This document shows, one piece after another, positions 17,869-27,149 of a stretch of 64,000 bases of DNA. Source of the stretch: an uncultured Coriobacteriaceae bacterium (GTDB lineage Bacteria > Actinomycetota > Coriobacteriia > Coriobacteriales > Eggerthellaceae). Under the pieces are notes generated by a model. That model saw nothing but the letters and a program-made list of their open reading frames with translations, was not told the origin of the DNA and ran no database searches. The first letter of the stretch is position 1. Each line of letters starts with the position of its first letter. Both the position numbers and the translations under genes were made by a program. The DNA is taken from NCBI GenBank assembly GCA_937937585.1, contig CALDCB010000007.1, positions 124,001 to 188,000 of the forward strand, read 5' to 3'.

Positions 17869-18101
17869 GGTTCTGAACTGCGGTTGTGTTGTGGACGGTA
17901 AGCAGTGCGATGCCTTAGATGTTTCTGAAGCTTGTGAAGCGCCCAAGTCCAACACGTGGAAATGCAGTGCCTTTTGCGGAAACCTTGCATTCGTTGAGTA
18001 AAATTCTCAGTTGGGTTTTTGTCCTTTCTAGGACAGTGCGCCCATTTTAGTTTTAAGAAAACGCCGTTTATTAGTGGCACTTATGAAATGCGGAGGTGCA
18101 T

Positions 18102-19565
18102 ATGACCGATTACGAGCGGGGAAAACATGCCAAGCATGCGCGTCCCAGCCAAGCTTCGCAATCGCAGCAGCCAAGGCAACAGCAACAGTCCGGTAACGTT
18201 GCGCAGTCCCAGGGTCAGCAGCGATACCAGTACAAGGGCTATTCCGATCAACAGGCAAGGCAGCAGGCCGGTCCTCAACCGGTGCAGCCCGGTCATGCTG
18301 CCCGTCAGCACTCGCAGCAGGGGAATCAGCAGGTGCCGCCTATGCAGCAGCCCAATCGCACGCAGGCCATGCCGCAGCAGGGTGCATATCGTCCTTCGCA
18401 ACCTTACGGCCAGCAGGTAAATGGCCGTGCGCAGGGTGGTCGTCGTGCGAACCCGTCCCAGCAGGCGCAGTTCGGTCAGTATTCGCGCAACACGCAGGCC
18501 AACCGCAACGGCTATTCCGCTCAGGGCCATAACGCGTATCCCGGTCAGGGCGGCCCTAATCAAACGGGCGTTATCAGCATGCCTCAGAAAAAGCGCAAGG
18601 GTAAGAAAATCGTCATTGGCGTGCTTATTGCCGTTCTGGTGCTTATCGGTGCGGGCGTTGCCGCTGGTGCGGTGTATCTGAATAGCATTGCGGGGAACAT
18701 GGCCCTTAGTGGCGACGTCAAGAAAGACCTCGAGAACGTTCTCAGCACGTCCGAGAACCCGTATGAAAAACCCTTCTATGTGTTGTTGATGGGCTCCGAC
18801 AACTGGGAGTCGTACGGCGAGCGCTCGGATGCAATTGTCCTTTTGCGTGTGGATAAGAGCAACCATCAGATCACGATGGTGTCGGTGCCGCGTGACACCC
18901 CGTACATGCTTAATGGCAACAAGGTTAAACTCAACCAAGCCTTTGCCGAAGATGGCGCTGTTGGTGCCGTTAAGGCGGTGGAGGAGCTTACCGGCGTTGA
19001 TATCTCGTATTACGCCGAGATCGAATTCGCCGGCTTGAAAAACTACGTCGACTCGATTGGCGGCATTGAGGTTAATGTGCCGTACACCATCGATTACCAG
19101 GTGTACACGATGGATCAGGATGTTATTCATATCGAGGCGGGCGACCAAATGCTGAATGGCGAAGAGGCTATCGCTTTGGCTCGTATGCGTACGGCATATA
19201 AAGATACCGATAGTCAGGACGCGGTTCGCCAGTCGAACGTTCGCGCATTGGCCATCGCTATGATGAACTCAATCATCCAGGCGCCGGTCACCGAAATTCC
19301 CGGTTTGGTGCAGAACCTTTCGTCTTGCATTAAAACCAGCATGGACATGAACACTATGGTCAGTCTTGCAACCGATTTCGCTCAGGCCAAGAACGACGTG
19401 AAGCTGTACACGTGCACTGGCCCCTACAAGGGCGATATCGACAAGGAGACAGGCCTTTGGCTTTGCTACGAGGACAAAGCTGGTTGGAAAGATCTGATGT
19501 CGATTGTTGATAGTGGCGGTAATCCTAAAGAATCGGACGCTGCCACGCAGGTTGAGGGTAAATGA
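18102..19565 (+). CDS. LytR-CpsA-Psr (LCP) family cell-wall polymer ligase
   Basis: LCP proteins transfer lipid-linked glycopolymers to peptidoglycan outside the membrane. This one (487 residues) has an unusually long cytoplasmic tail of about 160 residues, very rich in Gln, Asn and Pro, then a Lys-rich stop and one membrane helix (about 168-190), then the LCP domain. Domain marks include YVLLMGSDNW, ERSDAIVLLRVD, SVPRDT and the Arg-containing ALARMRTAYKDTDSQDAVRQ. ATG 18102 is chosen because CGGAGG lies at 18091-18096. It heads the polysaccharide locus, so it likely attaches that polymer to the wall. Confidence 0.9.
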   Translation: MTDYERGKHAKHARPSQASQSQQPRQQQQSGNVAQSQGQQRYQYKGYSDQQARQQAGPQPVQPGHAARQHSQQGNQQVPPMQQPNRTQAMPQQGAYRPSQPYGQQVNGRAQGGRRANPSQQAQFGQYSRNTQANRNGYSAQGHNAYPGQGGPNQTGVISMPQKKRKGKKIVIGVLIAVLVLIGAGVAAGAVYLNSIAGNMALSGDVKKDLENVLSTSENPYEKPFYVLLMGSDNWESYGERSDAIVLLRVDKSNHQITMVSVPRDTPYMLNGNKVKLNQAFAEDGAVGAVKAVEELTGVDISYYAEIEFAGLKNYVDSIGGIEVNVPYTIDYQVYTMDQDVIHIEAGDQMLNGEEAIALARMRTAYKDTDSQDAVRQSNVRALAIAMMNSIIQAPVTEIPGLVQNLSSCIKTSMDMNTMVSLATDFAQAKNDVKLYTCTGPYKGDIDKETGLWLCYEDKAGWKDLMSIVDSGGNPKESDAATQVEGK

Positions 19566-19661
19566 TTCTTTCTGTGATATATTTACTTCATAAAATGCAT
19601 TGCGCAAGCTTGGTTATCGACCTTGTGCTTTTCGGATAGGTTGTCGCGAGAGGGGGTCTTG

Positions 19662-20423
19662 TTGAGCGACTCGGTTTCAGGTGAAGCGGTAATACCGGAA
19701 GGTACTTTGTCGGATATGGACGCATTGTCGTCCGCATCCGATATTTGTGTCGTCGAACCTTCGAATGGGAGCCCCGATGCAGAGGTTGCTGCCGCTGCGG
19801 AGCGTCTGAATTATCGCTGGGGGTACCGTTTCGTTAAGCGTCTGTTCGATATTGTATTCAGTTTGCTGGTTCTGGTTCTGTTCAGTTGGCTGTTCGCTAT
19901 TGTGGCTATTGCTATCAAGGTCGACGATCCTAAGGGCCCGGTCATTTTCGAGCAGCGCCGCGTTACCAAAAACGGTCGTGAATTCAAGATGTACAAGTTC
20001 CGCAGCATGTGTGTCGATGCCGAGGCTAGGTTGGAAGAGCTACGCAAGGCAAACGAGAAAACCGGCCCCGTGTTCAAAATAAAGGACGACCCTCGTATTA
20101 CTCGTGTGGGCAAGGTTATTCGCAAGATGAGCATCGACGAGCTTCCTCAGTTCCTCAACGTGCTGAAGGGCGACCTTTCGGTTGTGGGTCCTCGTCCTGC
20201 ACTTCCGAAGGAAGTGGCGATGTATACGCTGTACCAGCGCCAGCGTTTGCTGGTAAAGGCTGGTATCACGTGTTATTGGCAAACGCGTAACAACCGCGAT
20301 GCCATTACGTTCGACGAATGGGTCGATTTGGACCTGCTGTACGTCAAGCAGTGCAGTGTATGGGCTGATTTTAAGCTCGTAATTCAGACGGTTGGTGTGG
20401 TTTTGACTGCGCAAGGAAACTAG
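19662..20423 (+). CDS. Priming sugar-1-phosphate transferase (polyprenol-phosphate)
   Basis: The enzyme puts the first sugar phosphate on undecaprenyl phosphate to begin a repeat unit. After a 50-residue acidic tail there is one hydrophobic hairpin (VKRLFDIVFSLLVLVLFSW) and the catalytic bacterial sugar transferase domain (PF02397 type) with EQRRVTKNGREFKMYKFRSM, RKMSIDELPQFLNVLKGDLS and VGPRPALP. A TTG at 19662, preceded by GAGGGGG, is the most likely start; upstream in-frame codons lack an SD site. The first sugar cannot be specified. Confidence 0.88.
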   Translation: MSDSVSGEAVIPEGTLSDMDALSSASDICVVEPSNGSPDAEVAAAAERLNYRWGYRFVKRLFDIVFSLLVLVLFSWLFAIVAIAIKVDDPKGPVIFEQRRVTKNGREFKMYKFRSMCVDAEARLEELRKANEKTGPVFKIKDDPRITRVGKVIRKMSIDELPQFLNVLKGDLSVVGPRPALPKEVAMYTLYQRQRLLVKAGITCYWQTRNNRDAITFDEWVDLDLLYVKQCSVWADFKLVIQTVGVVLTAQGN

Positions 20424-20436
20424 ATTGAAGGCAACT

Positions 20437-21588
20437 ATGAGAACAGTCCCTTTTAATATCCCTCCCTGCATCGGCGACGAGATTGAGTGTGTGCAACAGG
20501 CAATAGAAGCTAATCGCAAGATCAGCGGCGATGGACCGTTCACCAAGAAGTGCAATGCTTGGATGGAGGAGCGCTTTGGCGCGAACAAAGTGCTGCTTAC
20601 CACGAGCGGTACGAGCGCGCTGGAGATGGCGTCCATTCTGTGTGACCTGAAACCCGGCGATGAGGTGATCCTGCCGTCGTTTACTTTCACCTCTACCGCA
20701 ACCGCCTTTGTCTTGGCGGGCGCGAGACTCGTGTTCGTTGACATCCGTCCGGACACGATGAATATCGATGAGACCAAGATTGAGGCTGCCATCACAGACC
20801 GCACGCGCGTGATAGTGCCGGTTCACTACGCCGGCGTGGCCTGCGAAATGGATACCATTATGGATATTGCCCGTCGCCACAACCTGCTGGTGGTTGAGGA
20901 CGCTGCGCAGGGTGTCATGGCGACGTACAAGGGACGCGCCTTGGGCACCATTGGCGACTTTGGTTGCTACAGCTTCCATGAGACGAAGAACTACTCAATG
21001 GGCGAGGGTGGTGCCATTTGCATCAACAACTCAGCCTACAGCGATCGCGCCGAGATTATCCGCGAGAAAGGCACCAACCGCGCCCAGTTTTTCCGTGGTC
21101 AGGTGGCTAAGTACAACTGGGTGGACTTCGGCTCGAGCTACCTGCCCTCAGAACTTAACGCCGCGTACTTGTGGGCTCAACTGCAGCACGCTGACGAGAT
21201 CAACGAGAATCGTCTTGCGACCTGGCGAGCTTACTACGCCGCTTTCGAGCCCCTGGCTCAGCGTGGCCTTGTGACGCTGCCTACCGTGCCCGAGGGCTGT
21301 GAACACAATGCGCACATGTTCTACGTTAAGCTGGTCGACCTGAAGGAGCGCACGGCGTTTATCTCGTTTATGAAGGAGCGCTCTGTGGGCTGCGTGTTCC
21401 ACTACGTGCCCCTGCACTCTGCGCCAGCGGGTGAACGTTTCGGTCGTTTCCATGGGGTGGACGAGCATACCACGCCCGATTCGGATCGGCTGGTTCGTCT
21501 GCCGATGTACTACGGCATGTTTCTTGAGGACTTCGAATACGTGGTGTCTTGTGCTAAGGAGTTCTTCAGCAAGAGGGCGGGAGCCTAG
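20437..21588 (+). CDS. rffA: dTDP-4-amino-4,6-dideoxygalactose transaminase-like aminotransferase
   Basis: A 383-residue DegT/DnrJ/EryC1-family, PLP-dependent sugar aminotransferase. The PLP lysine lies in SFHETKNYSMGEGG, a string typical of the RffA/WecE subgroup, and TTSGTSALEMA, EDAAQGVMATY and SSYLPSELNAAYL fit as well. The enzyme should aminate the 4-keto sugar made by RfbB, encoded 5.6 kb downstream, to give dTDP-4-amino-4,6-dideoxygalactose. ATG 20437 has GAAGG 5 nt upstream; TTG 20425 is possible. No matching sugar N-acetyltransferase is present in the cluster. Confidence 0.85.
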   Translation: MRTVPFNIPPCIGDEIECVQQAIEANRKISGDGPFTKKCNAWMEERFGANKVLLTTSGTSALEMASILCDLKPGDEVILPSFTFTSTATAFVLAGARLVFVDIRPDTMNIDETKIEAAITDRTRVIVPVHYAGVACEMDTIMDIARRHNLLVVEDAAQGVMATYKGRALGTIGDFGCYSFHETKNYSMGEGGAICINNSAYSDRAEIIREKGTNRAQFFRGQVAKYNWVDFGSSYLPSELNAAYLWAQLQHADEINENRLATWRAYYAAFEPLAQRGLVTLPTVPEGCEHNAHMFYVKLVDLKERTAFISFMKERSVGCVFHYVPLHSAPAGERFGRFHGVDEHTTPDSDRLVRLPMYYGMFLEDFEYVVSCAKEFFSKRAGA

Positions 21589-21589
21589 G

Positions 21590-22720
21590 ATGGCGGAAGA
21601 CCGCCTCATCAAGGTCGCTTTCATTGAGGGCAAAATGAATTCCGGCGGCAAGAAAACGCTGTCCATGCAGTACTTTTTGAATTTCGATCCAGCTAAGGTC
21701 GAAGTTCACTTTATCTGTGATTCAGACTCAAACGCCGTGCCGACCGAGGAGATTGAGGCCCACGGCGGGCGGGTTCACATCGTCGCGCCTTATCAGAACA
21801 TAGTCAAGAATATGTCCGACATGTCTGACGTGTTCAAGCGGGAGCAGTTTGACGTGCTACATGCGTACAATAGCACGATGAATTTGTTCCCATTGCTCGT
21901 TGCTAAGAAATGTGGCATCCCGGTGCGCATCTCTGAAAGCCTCTCTATGGCAAACGAACGCGAGCCTAAGACGATGCTCAAGCTTATTCTTCGCAGGTTT
22001 TCGCGCCTTTATGCTACGCATTATATGTCGTGCGGTGAGGACTGCGGCCGTTGGCAGTTCGGTGACGCGCTGTTCAATGAGGGGAAAGTGGACGTCTTCA
22101 AGACGGCTATCGATTCCCGAAAGAATTCTTTCGATAGCGCGCTTCGAGCAAAGACTCGCGCGGAACTGGGGCTTGCTGACGACGAGCTACTCGTGGGATT
22201 TATCGGTCGGTTTGCCGCGCAAAAGAACCCCATGTTCTTGATGGAGATCGTGGGAGAGTTGTGCAGGTTCAAGCCCAAGGCTAAGTTTCTGCTCATTGGC
22301 GACGGTGAGTATAAAGAGCAGATGTTCGCCTATATGAATGCGAACGGGTTCGCCGATCGCGTGATGTATCTGGGTCGCAGAGAAGACATTGTTGGATTTT
22401 ACCAGGCGATGGACTGCTTCCTGCTGCCAAGCCTGTATGAAGGGCTTCCGGTGGTTGGTCTGGAGGCTCAGTGTGCGGGTGTCGATGTGTTCTTCTCTAG
22501 CGAGATCACGCCCGAGGCGGCGTTTTGCGAATTAGGGCACTTCTTGCCCCTGTCCATTGGCGCCGAGGGATGGGCCGAGGAGATAAACGCTGCCTGTGCT
22601 TGCGGAAAAGAGCGCAGGTCGCGCACTGATGAGTGCATTGCCGCAGGCTTCGACTCTCGAGTCGAAGCGCTGAGGCTTCAGAGCTACTACGCCAACGCTT
22701 TGGCGGAGATTGGATGCTAA
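21590..22720 (+). CDS. Family 4 glycosyltransferase (EpsF-like)
   Basis: A GT-B fold enzyme of 376 residues. The N-terminal half starts IKVAFIEGKMNSGGKKT, and the C-terminal half has LVGFIGRFAAQKNP, FLLIGDGEYKEQM and the E(x7)E donor-site region LLPSLYEGLPVVGLEAQ. It resembles capsular GT4 enzymes such as EpsF. It begins one base after the aminotransferase stop, so it is co-translated. Donor and acceptor are unknown. Confidence 0.88.
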   Translation: MAEDRLIKVAFIEGKMNSGGKKTLSMQYFLNFDPAKVEVHFICDSDSNAVPTEEIEAHGGRVHIVAPYQNIVKNMSDMSDVFKREQFDVLHAYNSTMNLFPLLVAKKCGIPVRISESLSMANEREPKTMLKLILRRFSRLYATHYMSCGEDCGRWQFGDALFNEGKVDVFKTAIDSRKNSFDSALRAKTRAELGLADDELLVGFIGRFAAQKNPMFLMEIVGELCRFKPKAKFLLIGDGEYKEQMFAYMNANGFADRVMYLGRREDIVGFYQAMDCFLLPSLYEGLPVVGLEAQCAGVDVFFSSEITPEAAFCELGHFLPLSIGAEGWAEEINAACACGKERRSRTDECIAAGFDSRVEALRLQSYYANALAEIGC

Positions 22721-23731
22721 GTGAAAACTGATTTGGCCGATTCTGGTAAATTGCCTCTTATCTCAGTTGTGGTCCCCGTTTATAACGTTGAGGGGTACCT
22801 CGAGGAATGCATCGAGAGCGTTCTCGCGCAGACCTACCCCAACATCGAGCTGGTGCTGGTTGACGATGGATCGACGGACGGCTGCCCCGTGATATGCGAC
22901 CGATACGCGGCGGAGGACGATCGTGTAATGTCTGTGCACCGCGAGAACGGCGGACTCAGCGCCGCTCGTAATACGGGCGTCAAAGTGTGCCGCGGGGACT
23001 ATATCGGATTTGTCGATAGCGACGACTACATTTCTCCCGTGTTCTATGAGGCGTTGTACCGCGCCGTTGAGCAGAGCGGGGCGGAGATGGCGACTGTAAG
23101 GCATGGTGTCGACTTCTTCGACGGCGAGGTGCCTGAGTTGGGGTTGAGCGTCGAGGTCGCGAGCGAGTACGAACTCTTGACCGAGGAGCAGTATCAGGAA
23201 GAGGTTTTGTACCAGAAGAGTTGGGCTGGTGCGGTCTGGCGGCTTTATACGCGTGAGATTGTCGAAAAGGTTTACTTCCCTGCGGGGCTTTATTATGAGG
23301 ATGACGAAACGGCATATCGGTTTGCACGTGAGTGTAGAAAGATCGCCGTGCTGACGGCGGCCGACCTTTACGCCTACCGGCAACGTCCGACTAGCATCAT
23401 GCGGGGCACTTTCAGCCCTAAGAAGATGGAGAGCTGCCTGGAGATCACTAGGCGCATGCGCCGCAATATGACCGAATGGTATCCGCAGCTTTCTGATGCT
23501 ACCTGCTCGCGTTGTTTTGCGATCTGTCGCGTGGTGTTCTCTCAAATACCGGGGGAGGATAAGGAGGCTCAGCTGATAATGTGGAATGAGCTTCAGCGGT
23601 ATTCCGCGACAGTGATTCGCGACCCCAAAGCTCGCAAGAAGGAAAAGCTCGCTGCGACGATATCGCGGATGGGCCGTGTCCCGTTTCGCGCGTTCTGTAG
23701 TGCTTACCGACGACTGTTGCATGCCCAATAG
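22721..23731 (+). CDS. Family 2 glycosyltransferase
   Basis: A 336-residue GT2 with ISVVVPVYNVEGYL, VDDGSTDGCP and the metal-binding FVDSDDYI. This is the common capsular or exopolysaccharide form. The GTG start directly follows the GT4 stop. It probably adds one sugar of the repeat unit. Confidence 0.88.
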   Translation: MKTDLADSGKLPLISVVVPVYNVEGYLEECIESVLAQTYPNIELVLVDDGSTDGCPVICDRYAAEDDRVMSVHRENGGLSAARNTGVKVCRGDYIGFVDSDDYISPVFYEALYRAVEQSGAEMATVRHGVDFFDGEVPELGLSVEVASEYELLTEEQYQEEVLYQKSWAGAVWRLYTREIVEKVYFPAGLYYEDDETAYRFARECRKIAVLTAADLYAYRQRPTSIMRGTFSPKKMESCLEITRRMRRNMTEWYPQLSDATCSRCFAICRVVFSQIPGEDKEAQLIMWNELQRYSATVIRDPKARKKEKLAATISRMGRVPFRAFCSAYRRLLHAQ

Positions 23732-23753
23732 GTCGCGATGTTAAAGGCTTCTT

Positions 23754-24872
23754 ATGTTTCCTTATATTGCTTTGATATTCATTCTCTTGCTTTTCCTCGT
23801 CTTGAACGCTGCGCACGTAAATGGCAGTGAAAAAATCGGACTTATTGTTATCGTGTCTTTAATGGTGGTGGTAGCTGGTTTTCGTGGGCTTACCGTTGGC
23901 ACAGATACTTTGATTTATAGCAATATGTACTATCGAATTGCTGAATGCGCTGAGTTTGGCGACGCTTTCCCCGTCTCCACGATTACTGCCCCCGTTTACG
24001 TTAGCTATGCTTGGATTCTGGGGAGGATCGGCTTTTCCCACCAAGCCCTCTTGCTTTTGAATGCCATTATTACGAATGTTGGAATTGCGATTTTCGCCAA
24101 GAGGGTTTCTCGCGATCCCCTTTTGGCCATACTGATTTATTTCTGCTTTGGAATGTTTTTTCAGAGTCTCAACGGGATGAGACAATACGTGGCCATCGCC
24201 ATTGCCCTAAATGCGTACATGGACTTTTGGTTTTATGGAATCAAGAAACCAAGGGCTTGGATTCTTGTTGCGTTAGCTGCGGGGATCCACAGTACTGCTT
24301 TAATAATATTACCAGGAATCGTTGCTGCTTTGTATTTGCGGGGTAGAGGCCGTAACGAGAAGGGCCTTTTGGTAGTTTTGTTTGTTGCGGTTCTTTTCGC
24401 CGTTTTCCTGATTCCCCTATCGAAAGTTTTCATGCAGTTGTTCCCAGTCTACTCTATGTACGATGGGGTTCAAAATACGGCGATATTCTCAGGCGCATCC
24501 CGGGGACGTATTAGATACCTCTACGCAGTACTGCTTGCTGTTTGTGCCTTCGGATTCGCGTTGCTTTGCAGCCGCAACAGCGGCGACGATCGCGATATGA
24601 ATATAATCTACGCTCTTTTTCCTCTTTGCGTCATTCCCGGCGTTATCGGGCTGCTCTTTGGGACAAGTCCCCTTATAAACAGACTTCTATGGTTCTACAT
24701 GCCTGCTTACATTTGCTTCATCCCCGCAATCGCGAGATGCATGGAAAAGAGATGGGCGCTATTTTTCAAATTTGGGATTGCGGCTGTTCTTGCTGTTTGG
24801 TTCGTCGCTCAACTTATTGAAAACCAAGATGATATGCTGCCATATTTGCTCGGCATAGGACTCTTTGGGTGA
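23754..24872 (+). CDS. EpsG-like polysaccharide polymerase candidate
   Basis: A very hydrophobic 372-residue protein with about ten membrane segments. GFRGLTVGTDTLIYSNMY near residue 45 and SLNGMRQYVAIAIAL near 140 are marks of the EpsG family, which are thought to polymerise repeat units (Wzy-like). Its base composition is clearly more AT-rich than the housekeeping genes around it, suggesting horizontal origin. In a cluster with a priming transferase and a flippase it fits the polymerase role. Confidence 0.82.
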   Translation: MFPYIALIFILLLFLVLNAAHVNGSEKIGLIVIVSLMVVVAGFRGLTVGTDTLIYSNMYYRIAECAEFGDAFPVSTITAPVYVSYAWILGRIGFSHQALLLLNAIITNVGIAIFAKRVSRDPLLAILIYFCFGMFFQSLNGMRQYVAIAIALNAYMDFWFYGIKKPRAWILVALAAGIHSTALIILPGIVAALYLRGRGRNEKGLLVVLFVAVLFAVFLIPLSKVFMQLFPVYSMYDGVQNTAIFSGASRGRIRYLYAVLLAVCAFGFALLCSRNSGDDRDMNIIYALFPLCVIPGVIGLLFGTSPLINRLLWFYMPAYICFIPAIARCMEKRWALFFKFGIAAVLAVWFVAQLIENQDDMLPYLLGIGLFG

Positions 24873-24927
24873 CGCGTGTTTGTATGAGCGTTCTTACATT
24901 TTTCATCAGGCAATGGTGATTCGAAGC

Positions 24928-26175
24928 ATGTCTAAATCGCACGCATCCTTTTATAAGAATACCGTGTGGCAGTATGGGCTACAGGTTGTAAAGTACATAT
25001 TTCCGCTCGTCACACTTCCTTATCTTACGCGAGTGCTCGAGCCGGAGGGCTATGCATTCTATGCGTACGTGATCTCCTTTATGACGTTTGCGCAGGTGTT
25101 TATTGACTTTGGTTTCAACCTGTCTGGTACCAAGCGAATTACCAAGGCGCACTCGATAGACGATGAGAACCGAGTTGTGGGCGCGGTGACAGAGGCGCGT
25201 TTGCTTCTCTGCGTGCTCGCTGGCGTTGTCGTTATGATCGTCGCCTCTTTTTTGCCCATTACGAAAGAAAATTTAGCTTATGTGTTCCTTGCTTTTGCGG
25301 CTGTATGCGGCAAAGGGCTTGTACCGGATTTTCTTTTTCAGGGTCATGAGGATATGGGGCCGATCACCACGCGTTTTTTAGTATCGAAAAGCATATCTAC
25401 AGTGTTTACTTTTGTGCTTGTCCATTCAGTGGATGACATAATGTGGATTCCTGTGCTTGACATTGTTTCAAACGGAGTGGCACTTGCTTGGTCTTTCGCT
25501 GCGGCGAGAAAAAGGTTTGGTACCACCATCCGGCTTGTTCCATTGCGTGAGACGGTTTTTGAGCTCAAGTCTTCGGCGCTGTACTGCTTCTCCAATATGG
25601 CTGCGAGTGTATTTACAGGGTTTACAACTTTGTTAATCGGCATTGTCGTGACCGATACGGCGCAGATTAGCTATTGGTCGCTTTCTATGACCGCCGTGAC
25701 GGCAGTGCAGGCTTTGTATTCGCCAATCGTCAACAGTCTTTACCCCCATATGGTGAACACAGGTGATTATCGTTTTGCTCGAAAGCTGTCTTTTCTTGCT
25801 GCGCCGGTTGTGCTCGTTGGCACTGTTGCATTCTGTTTTCTTTCCAACTTCATAATGTTCGTTCTTGGTGGTGAGAGCTATGTAGTAGGTTCCTGGGTTC
25901 TCGTATGGGTGAGCCCCCTCTTGTTTTTTAGCTTTTTTGCAATGCTATTTGGCTGGCCTGTACTTGGGGCGGTTGGAAAAGTTGCCGAGGTTACTCGCTC
26001 CACTGTTGTAAGTGCGGTTATATGCATTGGTGCACTGCTCTTCGCTTCGTTTGTGGATATTGCTGATTTGCATTTGATTTGCGTAATTCGCTGCGTCACT
26101 GAAGCGATTTTGTTTGGTATTAGATTTTGGTATGCATTGCCGGTGCTGAGGGAAAAAAGCACCTGTAGTGATTGA
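24928..26175 (+). CDS. Oligosaccharide flippase (Wzx-like)
   Basis: A 415-residue membrane protein of the MOP superfamily, with about twelve hydrophobic segments. The start FYKNTVWQYGLQVVKYIFPLV followed by TLPYLTRVLEPEGYA is diagnostic of polysaccharide flippases, which move lipid-linked repeat units outwards. It overlaps or abuts the EpsG gene depending on start; the ATG at 24928 has GGTGA 8 nt upstream, and the ATG at 24913 or a GTG at 24865 is possible. It is AT-rich like its neighbour. Confidence 0.88.
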   Translation: MSKSHASFYKNTVWQYGLQVVKYIFPLVTLPYLTRVLEPEGYAFYAYVISFMTFAQVFIDFGFNLSGTKRITKAHSIDDENRVVGAVTEARLLLCVLAGVVVMIVASFLPITKENLAYVFLAFAAVCGKGLVPDFLFQGHEDMGPITTRFLVSKSISTVFTFVLVHSVDDIMWIPVLDIVSNGVALAWSFAAARKRFGTTIRLVPLRETVFELKSSALYCFSNMAASVFTGFTTLLIGIVVTDTAQISYWSLSMTAVTAVQALYSPIVNSLYPHMVNTGDYRFARKLSFLAAPVVLVGTVAFCFLSNFIMFVLGGESYVVGSWVLVWVSPLLFFSFFAMLFGWPVLGAVGKVAEVTRSTVVSAVICIGALLFASFVDIADLHLICVIRCVTEAILFGIRFWYALPVLREKSTCSD

Positions 26176-26260
26176 GTATTCGCTGTATCGGAACGTGTCG
26201 GAGTTTCGTCCGTCTTCTTTGTGAAGTCCCTATTGGGGTTTCTTGAAAGGTAGGTTTAAA

Positions 26261-27148
26261 ATGAAGGGTATCATCCTTGCGGGCGGGTCCGGGACTCGTC
26301 TTCATCCTATAACAAAAGCGGTGAGCAAGCAGCTACTGCCGATTTACGACAAGCCGCTAGTGTACTACCCGCTTTCGGTCTTGATGCTAGCTGGAATTCG
26401 TGAGGTGCTTGTTATTTCAACCCCGCGCGATCTGCCGGCATTCAGAGAGCTTCTGGGCGACGGTGCCGAATTGGGTATGAGGTTGGAGTACGCCGAACAA
26501 GCCGCGCCACGGGGGCTCGCAGAAGCGTTCACCATTGGTCGGGGCTTTCTTTCTGGTGAGCCTTGCGCCCTTGTGCTCGGAGACAACATGTTCCATGGGC
26601 AAGATCTGACGGAATTGCTGTTGAGTGCAAAAACGCGCGTTGAAAGCGAAGGCGGCGCCGTGGTGTTCGGCTATCCGGTCCAAGATCCTCGTGCATTCGG
26701 AGTGGTTGAGTTTGATGAGCAGCATCGCGTGGTGGGCATCGAGGAGAAACCTGAGTATCCGAAATCACGGTTTGCTGTCCCGGGCTTGTATTTTTACGAC
26801 GGGCAGGTGGCCGATATAGCCGCTCGCGTTAAGCCAAGTACGCGTGGCGAGCTTGAGATCACGAGCGTGAACAATGCTTACCTCGAGCGCGGTGAGCTGT
26901 CTGTAGAGTTAATGGGCCGCGGCATGGCCTGGCTGGACACCGGGACCCCGGAAGGTCTCTTGAAGGCTGCTGAGTACGTTGAGGCTGTTCAAAGTCGCCA
27001 GGGCTATTACATTGCCTGTCTTGAAGAGATAGCCTATCGCCGCGGTTTTATCGATACTGTTGAGCTTCGCAAGCTTGGCGAGGGTCTGGAGAAAACGGCT
27101 TACGGCAAATATTTGCTGGCGATTGCTGACGAACCGAAGGAGGTTTAG
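26261..27148 (+). CDS. rfbA: Glucose-1-phosphate thymidylyltransferase
   Basis: It makes dTDP-glucose from glucose-1-phosphate and dTTP. IILAGGSGTRLHPIT and KQLLPIYDKPLVYYPLS are the classic N-terminal signature, and LGDNMFHG, GVVEFDEQ and EEKPEYPKS follow in order. Length (295 residues) is normal. ATG 26261 is preceded by GAAAGGTAGG. It is the first of two dTDP-sugar genes and feeds RfbB. Confidence 0.95.
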   Translation: MKGIILAGGSGTRLHPITKAVSKQLLPIYDKPLVYYPLSVLMLAGIREVLVISTPRDLPAFRELLGDGAELGMRLEYAEQAAPRGLAEAFTIGRGFLSGEPCALVLGDNMFHGQDLTELLLSAKTRVESEGGAVVFGYPVQDPRAFGVVEFDEQHRVVGIEEKPEYPKSRFAVPGLYFYDGQVADIAARVKPSTRGELEITSVNNAYLERGELSVELMGRGMAWLDTGTPEGLLKAAEYVEAVQSRQGYYIACLEEIAYRRGFIDTVELRKLGEGLEKTAYGKYLLAIADEPKEV

Positions 27149-27149
27149 C

